Source: Bacillota bacterium (GTDB lineage Bacteria > Bacillota > Bacilli > Lactobacillales > Streptococcaceae). From it: a stretch of 8,353 nt of DNA. The DNA is taken from assembly GCA_021781855.1 (NCBI GenBank), contig JAJXWC010000094.1, forward strand, positions 1-8,353, in the 5' to 3' direction. Positions 1-5,399 of the stretch are shown one piece after another. The notes below the pieces were generated by a model, which worked only from the letters and a program-made list of their open reading frames with translations, was not told the origin of the DNA and ran no database searches. Numbering within the stretch: position 1 is the first letter of the stretch; each line of letters opens with the position of its first letter. Both the position numbers and the translations under genes were made by a program.

Positions 1-714
1 CTCAAAATCTACAAGCCTTTGGAGCATCTGTCGCCCATCAAAAATGTCGAAAATGTAGACTTTGTGACGGTGCGCGAGCTGACAGGTGGTGTGTATTTTG
101 GTACGCACGCTTTAGGAGCTGATGAAGCCAGCGATATCAACGAATACAAGCGTTTTGAGATTGAACGCGTTGCCCGATTTGCCTTTGACTTGGCAAGAAA
201 ACGCCGCAAACATGTGACCTCAGTTGATAAGCAAAATGTACTGGCGACCAGTAAACTCTGGCGGAAGGTGGTTGAAGAGGTCGCACAGGACTATCCTGAT
301 ATCCAGCTTGAGCACCAGCTCGTAGACTCTTGCGCCATGTTGCTGATTACACAGCCGCAAAAGTTTGATGTGATTTTGACGGAAAATCTTTTTGGCGATA
401 TTCTGACCGATGAAGCATCAAGTCTGGCGGGAACGCTCGGTTGCTCAGCCTCTAGCTCGTACGGTACAGGAACGGCTTTCTATGAGCCGATTCACGGCTC
501 TGCCCCCGACATTGCAGGCAAGGGTATTGCCAATCCAGTCAGTATGATTTTGTCCGTGGCGATGATGTTGCGCGAAAGTTTTGACTTGGAAAATGGTGCT
601 GCTCTGATTGAATCTGCGGTCGAGAGAACTTTGGCAGATGGAATTTTGACACGGGATTTGGGGGGCACGACAGATACTATTGAAATGACAAATGCAATTT
701 TGGAAAGGTTATAA
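1..714 (+). CDS. leuB: 3-isopropylmalate dehydrogenase, 5' end missing
   Basis: LeuB oxidatively decarboxylates 3-isopropylmalate to 2-ketoisocaproate using NAD+, in the cytoplasm, in leucine synthesis. The reading frame is open from base 1, so the gene starts upstream of the window. The 237 residues seen are about two thirds of a usual protein of roughly 345. Family motifs are clear: RELTGGVYFG near the start, the conserved Lys of SVDKQNV (residue 77 of the fragment, probable catalytic lysine), the metal-binding segment NLFGDILTDEAS (Asp133 and Asp137 of the fragment), and the cofactor-side loop EPIHGSAPDIAGKGIANP. An in-frame TTG at 19 is not the real start because conserved sequence precedes it. 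The next gene begins 17 bases after the stop, so they are very likely co-transcribed. Confidence 0.97.
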   Translation, partial: LKIYKPLEHLSPIKNVENVDFVTVRELTGGVYFGTHALGADEASDINEYKRFEIERVARFAFDLARKRRKHVTSVDKQNVLATSKLWRKVVEEVAQDYPDIQLEHQLVDSCAMLLITQPQKFDVILTENLFGDILTDEASSLAGTLGCSASSSYGTGTAFYEPIHGSAPDIAGKGIANPVSMILSVAMMLRESFDLENGAALIESAVERTLADGILTRDLGGTTDTIEMTNAILERL

Positions 715-731
715 TGTAGGGAAAGAAGAAA

Positions 732-1205
732 ATGGCAACAGACTGGGAATTAGATGTTGGAAATGACCTTTGCGCTTTACGGGCGGCAGGGATATTGTTA
801 AGAAATGATAAAATTTTGCTTGACCATGTCTTAGATACGGGAGAATACTGGTTACCCGGCGGTCATGTCCAAATCGGCGAGACAACTGAAAATGCCTTGC
901 ATCGTGAACTAAAAGAAGAATTAGAGCAGGAATTTTCTATCGAAAAGCTGGTTTATGTCAGTGAAAATTTTCGACATTGGCATGGTTACCGTACAAATTT
1001 TATTGAATTTGGCTACCTTGTAACAGATAATCACGAGCTTTCCGACGATTTTCGGGCTTTGACCGCTGATAATGCCAATGTCGAAAAAGTTTGGATTGTA
1101 GTTTCTGACTTACCAAATCTGACTACTTCCCCATCAGATTTGGCGAATGTATTGAAAAAATTGACGGATTTTCCTCAGCATTTTATTAGTAGGGACAAAA
1201 AATAG
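732..1205 (+). CDS. Nudix hydrolase family protein inside the leu cluster
   Basis: This 157-residue protein carries a Nudix box at about residues 44-67. It starts with GHVQIGE and continues as RELKEELEQEF, so it fits Gx5Ex7REUxEE, but the glycine usual near the end of the box is replaced by Glu or Gln. The core Glu residues that bind the divalent metal (Glu59, Glu62, Glu63) are present. Nudix enzymes cleave nucleoside diphosphates linked to another group; the substrate here cannot be read from sequence. The LPGGHVQIGE segment resembles small NUDIX proteins annotated as MutT-like. The start at 732 is preceded by a weak purine-rich stretch (AGGGAAAGAAG). It lies 17 bases after leuB and before leuC. 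It is not a known step of leucine synthesis, so a housekeeping or metabolite-repair role is only inference. Confidence 0.9.
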   Translation: MATDWELDVGNDLCALRAAGILLRNDKILLDHVLDTGEYWLPGGHVQIGETTENALHRELKEELEQEFSIEKLVYVSENFRHWHGYRTNFIEFGYLVTDNHELSDDFRALTADNANVEKVWIVVSDLPNLTTSPSDLANVLKKLTDFPQHFISRDKK

Positions 1206-1472
1206 AAAGAAGAAAGGAATTGAGTTCGTCTCATATCCTAAGGATTTGAGGGGTTTCCATTTTTCAGTGCTTGAAGCAAATGGAAAACATATCGAAGATG
1301 GTCTTTAGAGATAGGAGAACCTGATATCAAAGATACCAGATGCCCTATAAATAGAAAAAATGAAACTGGTGTGCAATCTTTAAGTGTAACTATTCATGCT
1401 CACTAAGCGAATGAAGCCGAAGTCAAGGCACCATTTTCTACGATTTGGGAAAGTCGAACTCACATCTTAATT
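1206..1472 (+). other. 267-base non-coding gap before leuC, filled by element 1
   Basis: No convincing coding sequence lies between the Nudix stop and leuC. Almost the whole gap is taken by the structured element listed at 1216-1469. No intrinsic terminator with a U-run and no good promoter were found. The 20 bases before leuC contain no purine-rich ribosome binding site. Confidence 0.8.
1216..1469 (+). repeat. Structured intercistronic element, long copy (element 1)
   Basis: This is a 254-base element that shares its ends and several internal blocks with 5263-5380. The left end is GGAATTGAGTTCGTC and the right end is AGTCGAACTCACATCTTA. TGAGTTCG (1221-1228) and CGAACTCA (1455-1462) form a perfect 8-bp closing stem. 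Inside are several local hairpins: CTCA..ATCC-TAA-GGAT..TGAG, the 9-bp TTTCCATTT/AAATGGAAA pair, GGTCTTT with AAAG(AT)ACC around an AGG-AGAA-CCT hairpin, and GAAACTGGTG pairing 9 of 10 with CACCATTTTC around two smaller hairpins. This looks like a branched RNA closed by a terminal stem. The family is not one I recognise. It begins about 10 bases after the Nudix stop and ends 3 bases before leuC. Confidence 0.72.
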
Positions 1473-2846
1473 ATGACAGCAAAGACAATATTTGACAAAC
1501 TTTGGGAACGGCATGTTGTTGCCGGAAAAGAAAGCGAACCGCAGCTCCTCTATATTGACCTTCATGTGATTCACGAGGTCACCAGTCCACAGGCTTTTCA
1601 AGGTCTGAGAGATGCAGGACGAAAGGTACGCAGACCTGATTTGACTTATGGTACGCTTGACCACAATGTACCCACAAAGGATATTTTTGACATTCGAGAT
1701 GTGATTTCGAAGCGCCAGATTGATACTTTTACGGAAAATGTTAAGGAGTTTGGTATTGACGCTGAACTTCACGGCAGTGAGGGACAAGGGATTGTTCACA
1801 TGATTGCACCTGAATCTGGCCGCACGCAGCCAGGAAAAACCGTTGTTTGCGGTGATAGTCATACAGCGACAAATGGAGCATTCGGGGCGATTGCTTTTGG
1901 CATTGGAACAAGCGAAGTTGAACATGTTCTTGCAACGCAGACACTTTGGCAAGTCAAACCGAAACGCATGAAAGTTGAATTTACGGGAAAAGCTCCCAAA
2001 GGTGTTTATTCAAAAGATTTCATTCTATCCTTAATAGCAAAATATGGAGTTGACGCAGGTGTTGGATACGCAGTCGAATATACTGGTGAAGCAATATCTG
2101 AGCTAACAATGGAAGAACGGATGACCATTTGCAACATGTCCATTGAATTTGGTGCAAAAATTGGACTCATGAATCCTGACGAAAAAACTTATGCCTATGT
2201 AAAAGGTCGTAAATATGCACCTGCTCATTTTGACGAGGCAGTCAAAGATTGGAAAACACTTGTCAGCGACGAAGATGCAATATATGATAAAGTTTTGACG
2301 CTTGATATATCTGAGCTTGCACCTATGGTCACTTGGGGAACCAATCCAGGTATGGGCGTTGAATTTGGCGTAGCATTCCCCGAAATTCGCGATATCAATG
2401 ATGAACGCGCCTACAAATACATGGACTTGCAAGCAGGGCAAACAGCTGAAGATATTGATTTAGGCTATGTTTTTATCGGTTCTTGCACAAACGCAAGGCT
2501 GGGAGATTTACAAGAAGCTGCAAAATTTGTAGTCGGTAAAAAAGTGGCTGACAGCATCACAGCGATTGTTGTTCCGGGAAGTCGTCCTGTAAAACGTGCG
2601 GCAGAAGCGCTTGGCTTGGATAAGATTTTTAAAGAAGCGGGATTTGAATGGCGTGAACCAGGCTGCTCGGCTTGCCTAGGGATGAATCCTGACCAAATTC
2701 CTGAATATATCCATTGTGCTTCGACTAGTAATCGAAATTTTGAGGGACGTCAGGGACATAATGCACGGACTCATCTTTGTAGTCCTGCAATGGCAGCAGC
2801 TGCAGCCGTTTCTGGTAAATTTGTTGATGTAAGGGAGCTAATTTAA
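1473..2846 (+). CDS. leuC: 3-isopropylmalate dehydratase large subunit
   Basis: LeuC, with LeuD, isomerises 2-isopropylmalate to 3-isopropylmalate. It is the aconitase-like subunit that holds a [4Fe-4S] cluster. All three cluster cysteines are present: Cys338 in IGSCTNAR, and Cys398 and Cys401 in PGCSACLGMNPD. The aconitase signature GDSHTATNGAFGAIAFGIG and the typical N-terminus MTAKTIFDKLWERHV are intact. At 457 residues it has the usual length for the bacterial heterodimeric form. ATG at 1473 is the only plausible start: the in-frame codons back to a stop at 1404 contain no ATG, GTG or TTG. Oddly, no Shine-Dalgarno sequence precedes it, because the end of element 1 lies there. Its TAA overlaps the ATG of leuD by one base, so translation is probably coupled. 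Confidence 0.98.
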   Translation: MTAKTIFDKLWERHVVAGKESEPQLLYIDLHVIHEVTSPQAFQGLRDAGRKVRRPDLTYGTLDHNVPTKDIFDIRDVISKRQIDTFTENVKEFGIDAELHGSEGQGIVHMIAPESGRTQPGKTVVCGDSHTATNGAFGAIAFGIGTSEVEHVLATQTLWQVKPKRMKVEFTGKAPKGVYSKDFILSLIAKYGVDAGVGYAVEYTGEAISELTMEERMTICNMSIEFGAKIGLMNPDEKTYAYVKGRKYAPAHFDEAVKDWKTLVSDEDAIYDKVLTLDISELAPMVTWGTNPGMGVEFGVAFPEIRDINDERAYKYMDLQAGQTAEDIDLGYVFIGSCTNARLGDLQEAAKFVVGKKVADSITAIVVPGSRPVKRAAEALGLDKIFKEAGFEWREPGCSACLGMNPDQIPEYIHCASTSNRNFEGRQGHNARTHLCSPAMAAAAAVSGKFVDVRELI

Positions 2847-3430
2847 TGGAAAAATTTACAACTTATACTGGTACAAGCGTGCCACTAATGAATGATAACA
2901 TTGATACTGACCAAATTATTCCAAAACAGTTTTTGAAAGCGATTGATAAAAAAGGTTTCGGTAAAAACCTATTTTTCGAATGGCGCTATATCAAAGATTA
3001 TGTTGAAAATCCTGATTTTGTCTTAAATAAACCGGAATATCAAACGGCAACGCTTTTGATTTCCGGTGATAATTTTGGTTCTGGTAGTTCACGGGAACAT
3101 GCGGCTTGGGCATTAGCAGATTACGGCTTTCGGGCGATTATTGCTGGGTCTTATTCAGATATTTTTTATAATAATAGTTTGAAAAATGGTCTGTTGCCGA
3201 TTGTTCAGTCGCACGAGAATTTGACAAAACTGTCAAATTTGTCGAACACAGAAAAAATAACGATTGATTTGCCAAAACAGCTTATCAAAACGAGTATCGG
3301 CGATTTTTCATTTGATATTGATGCAACATGGAAACATAAACTCATCAATGGTCTTGATGATATCGGAATTACCTTGCAATACGAAAAAGAAATAGAAAAA
3401 TATGAGCAAGAAAAAATCAGATTTTATTAG
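2846..3430 (+). CDS. leuD: 3-isopropylmalate dehydratase small subunit
   Basis: LeuD is the small swivelling-domain subunit that completes the active site of the LeuCD isomerase. The 194-residue length is normal. Diagnostic motifs are NIDTDQIIPKQFLK near residue 20, then FGSGSSREHAAWAL, then AGSYSDIFYNNSLKNGLLPI, which carry the substrate-recognition loop and the conserved Ser/Arg residues of the family. The ATG overlaps the leuC stop (TAATG), and AAGGGAG at 2831-2837 gives a good ribosome binding site inside leuC. The last few residues are polar and charged (EKYEQEKIRFY) and are not part of the conserved fold. The gene contains a perfect 9-bp inverted repeat at 3218-3239. It is followed directly by an AT-rich regulatory gap and ilvD. 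Confidence 0.97.
   Translation: MEKFTTYTGTSVPLMNDNIDTDQIIPKQFLKAIDKKGFGKNLFFEWRYIKDYVENPDFVLNKPEYQTATLLISGDNFGSGSSREHAAWALADYGFRAIIAGSYSDIFYNNSLKNGLLPIVQSHENLTKLSNLSNTEKITIDLPKQLIKTSIGDFSFDIDATWKHKLINGLDDIGITLQYEKEIEKYEQEKIRFY
3218..3239. repeat. Perfect 9-bp inverted repeat inside leuD
   Basis: AATTTGACA and TGTCAAATT are separated by an AAAC loop, within codons for the variable stretch ENLTKLSN. It could form an RNA hairpin or be a symmetric protein-binding site. No U-run follows it, so it is not a standard terminator. Its role is unknown and it may be chance in AT-rich coding sequence. Confidence 0.5.
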
Positions 3431-3460
3431 TTATAATTATTTAATTTTATTATTTTGAAG

Positions 3461-3475
3461 AATTTTCTGATAAAT
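3461..3475 (+). promoter_or_regulatory. CodY-like box upstream of ilvD
   Basis: AATTTTCTGATAAAT matches 13 of 15 positions of the lactococcal CodY consensus AATTTTCWGAAAATT. It lies just upstream of the -35 of the predicted ilvD promoter. A weaker second match (11 of 15) at 3488-3502 overlaps the promoter spacer and the start of the -10. CodY represses amino acid genes when branched-chain amino acids are plentiful, so repression of ilvDBNC from this site fits the pathway. Binding itself is inferred. Confidence 0.65.
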
Positions 3476-3477
3476 TG

Positions 3478-3506
3478 TTGAATTTTTTATTTTCAGATGA
3501 TAAAAT
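3478..3506 (+). promoter_or_regulatory. Predicted sigma-A promoter for ilvD
   Basis: TTGAAT (3478-3483) is followed by a 17-base spacer and TAAAAT (3501-3506). A TG at 3498-3499 makes an extended -10. Transcription would start near 3513, leaving a short leader with AAGAGG at 3525-3530 as ribosome binding site. This would let ilvDBNC be expressed separately from the leu genes. Confidence 0.65.
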
Positions 3507-3536
3507 AGAGAAACAATAAACAAAAAGAGGCGAAAA

Positions 3537-5255
3537 ATGGTCAAATTTACCTATAATGACAAATCTGAAGAAGTTGAACTTAATAAATATTCAAAACGAT
3601 TGACGCAAGACCCGACACAGCCTGCAACGCAAGCCATGTTTTATGGCATTGGTTTCAAAGACGAAGACTTCGCCAAAGCGCAAGTCGGTATTGTTAGTAT
3701 GGATTGGGACGGCAATCCTTGTAATATGCACCTTGGACATCTTGGCACACGTATCAAAGAGTCGGTTGATAAGACTGATGGCTTGATTGGGTTACAATTT
3801 CACACGATTGGTGTATCTGACGGGATTGCCAATGGAACAGACGGGATGCGTTATAGCCTTGTCAGTCGTGAAGTTATCGCAGACAGTATCGAAACTAATG
3901 CTGGTGCAGAGTATTATGATGCTATTGTCGCCGTTCCGGGCTGTGATAAAAATATGCCCGGTTCAATCATTGGTATGGCACGTCTTAATCGTCCGTCTAT
4001 CATGGTCTATGGCGGTACGATTGCCCACGGCGAATACAAGGGTGAAAAACTTAATATTGTGTCAGCTTTTGAAGCGCTCGGACAAAAAATTACAGGCAAT
4101 ATCAGCGATGAGGATTATCATGGTGTGATTTGCAATTCTATTCCGGGAGCGGGTGCTTGTGGCGGAATGTACACGGCAAATACGTTGGCATCGGCGATTG
4201 AAGCACTTGGAATGAGTTTACCTTATTCCTCATCAAATCCTGCATTGAGCAAAGAAAAACAAGCCGAATGTCTGGAAGTTGGCGATGCAATCAAACTGCT
4301 TTTGGAGCGCGACATCAAGCCAAGCGATATTATGACAAAAGCAGCTTTTGAAAATGCGATTACGATTGTCATGGTGTTAGGCGGCTCGACTAATGCCGTG
4401 CTTCATCTGCTCGCAATGGCGAAAACGATTGGTGTAGAGTTGACCCAAGACGATTTCCAACGCATTTCTGATGTAACGCCAGTAATTGGCGACTTCAAAC
4501 CGAGCGGTAAATACATGATGGAAGACCTTCATTCGATTGGCGGTGTACCTGCAGTCATGAAATACTTGCTCAAAAAAGGCAAACTCCACGGCGAATGTTT
4601 GACCGTTACAGGAAAGACCGTTGCGGAAAATCTGGAAATCGCCGCAGACCTTGATTTTGAACAACAAGACATTATCCTACCTTTGGAAAAGCCAATTAAG
4701 GCAACAGGACATTTGCAAATCCTATATGGTAATCTTGCCGAAGGAGGTTCCGTTGCTAAAATTTCAGGAAAAGAAGGAGAGCAATTCACAGGGACTGCAC
4801 GTGTCTTTGATGGCGAGCAACATTTTATTGACGGTATCGAAAGCGGTCGTTTGCATGCAGGAGATGTAGCGGTTATCCGCAATATCGGACCAGTCGGCGC
4901 ACCGGGTATGCCGGAAATGTTGAAACCAACTTCCGCGCTGATTGGTGCGGGGCTAGGAAAATCTTGCGCTTTGATTACAGACGGTCGATTCTCTGGCGGG
5001 ACGCATGGTTTCGTTGTCGGACATATTGTTCCAGAAGCTGTCGAAGGTGGTCTGATTGGGCTTGTCGAAGACGATGATATTATCGAAATTGATGCCGTCA
5101 CCAACAAAATTGAACTTAAAGTCTCTAACGAAGAAATCGCGGCACGGCGCGCAAGATACCAACGTCCCGCACCAAAAGCAACACGTGGTGTCCTTTATAA
5201 ATATGCAAAAACCGTCAAGCCAGCCTCAGAAGGCTGTGTGACAGATTTTGATTGA
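3537..5255 (+). CDS. ilvD: Dihydroxy-acid dehydratase
   Basis: IlvD dehydrates 2,3-dihydroxy-isovalerate and 2,3-dihydroxy-3-methylvalerate to the keto acid precursors of valine, leucine and isoleucine. It is a cytoplasmic Fe-S enzyme of the IlvD/Edd family. The three cysteines expected to hold the cluster are present: Cys62 in GNPCNMHL, Cys136 in VPGCDKNMPG and Cys208 in GAGACGGMYTANT. The C-terminal family motif GRFSGGTHGFVVGH is intact, with the probable catalytic Ser at 486. The length of 572 residues is normal. ATG at 3537 has AAGAGG 6 bases upstream. The gene follows its own predicted promoter and CodY-like box. In the described L. lactis cluster an ABC-protein gene lies between leuD and ilvD; here there is none. 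Element 2 begins 7 bases after the stop. Confidence 0.98.
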   Translation: MVKFTYNDKSEEVELNKYSKRLTQDPTQPATQAMFYGIGFKDEDFAKAQVGIVSMDWDGNPCNMHLGHLGTRIKESVDKTDGLIGLQFHTIGVSDGIANGTDGMRYSLVSREVIADSIETNAGAEYYDAIVAVPGCDKNMPGSIIGMARLNRPSIMVYGGTIAHGEYKGEKLNIVSAFEALGQKITGNISDEDYHGVICNSIPGAGACGGMYTANTLASAIEALGMSLPYSSSNPALSKEKQAECLEVGDAIKLLLERDIKPSDIMTKAAFENAITIVMVLGGSTNAVLHLLAMAKTIGVELTQDDFQRISDVTPVIGDFKPSGKYMMEDLHSIGGVPAVMKYLLKKGKLHGECLTVTGKTVAENLEIAADLDFEQQDIILPLEKPIKATGHLQILYGNLAEGGSVAKISGKEGEQFTGTARVFDGEQHFIDGIESGRLHAGDVAVIRNIGPVGAPGMPEMLKPTSALIGAGLGKSCALITDGRFSGGTHGFVVGHIVPEAVEGGLIGLVEDDDIIEIDAVTNKIELKVSNEEIAARRARYQRPAPKATRGVLYKYAKTVKPASEGCVTDFD

Positions 5256-5262
5256 AAAAAGT

Positions 5263-5380
5263 GGAACTGAGTTCGCCCTCCTTGAAGTGAGTGAAAAAAG
5301 ATGAATTTTAGAACCTGCTTTCGGCAGAACCTTAAATTCCCTATTTTTCATCACTTCATAACAGTCGGGCTCACATCTTA
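5263..5380 (+). repeat. Structured intercistronic element, short copy (element 2)
   Basis: This 118-base relative of element 1 lies between ilvD and ilvB. The ends are GGAACTGAGTTCGCC and AGTCGGGCTCACATCTTA. The whole element folds back on itself. TGAGTTCG pairs with CGGGCTCA using two G·U wobbles. GAAGTGA(G)TGAAAAA pairs with TTTTTCATCACTTC with one bulged G. GAATTT pairs with AAATTC, and CTGC-TTTCG-GCAG forms the tip. It shares ordered blocks with element 1: TTGAAG, AAGATG, TTTAGA, AACCTG and CCCTAT. It could be a miniature mobile repeat or an intercistronic regulatory or processing RNA. No U-run follows it, so it is not a simple terminator. Confidence 0.75.
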
Positions 5381-5383
5381 TTC

Positions 5384-5399
5384 AAAGGAGTAATGTTTG
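5384..5399 (+). promoter_or_regulatory. Strong ribosome binding site that selects a TTG start for ilvB
   Basis: AAAGGAG (5384-5390) lies 6 bases before TTG (5397-5399), the only start in the ilvB frame that keeps the conserved N-terminus. An out-of-frame ATG (5393-5395) is only 2 bases from the ribosome binding site. The site begins just after element 2 ends, so folding of the element could affect access to it. Confidence 0.75.

Noticed and set aside
1206..1472. T-box leader or group II intron in the gap before leuC
   Set aside because: No T-box core (AGGGUGGNACCGCG type), no specifier-loop layout, no terminator, and no intron domain V or GUGYG start.
1467..1952. 161-codon minus-strand open frame opposite leuC
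   Set aside because: It lies antisense to the well-conserved leuC, has a Cys-rich composition arising from leuC codons, and shows no recognisable family.
4529..5107. 192-codon minus-strand open frame opposite ilvD
   Set aside because: Shadow of ilvD codon use: Pro/Ser-rich low-information protein with no motif and no ribosome binding site noted.
1216..5380. Target-site duplications flanking the two elements
   Set aside because: Flanking bases show no convincing direct repeat, so insertion by a transposase cannot be claimed from this window.
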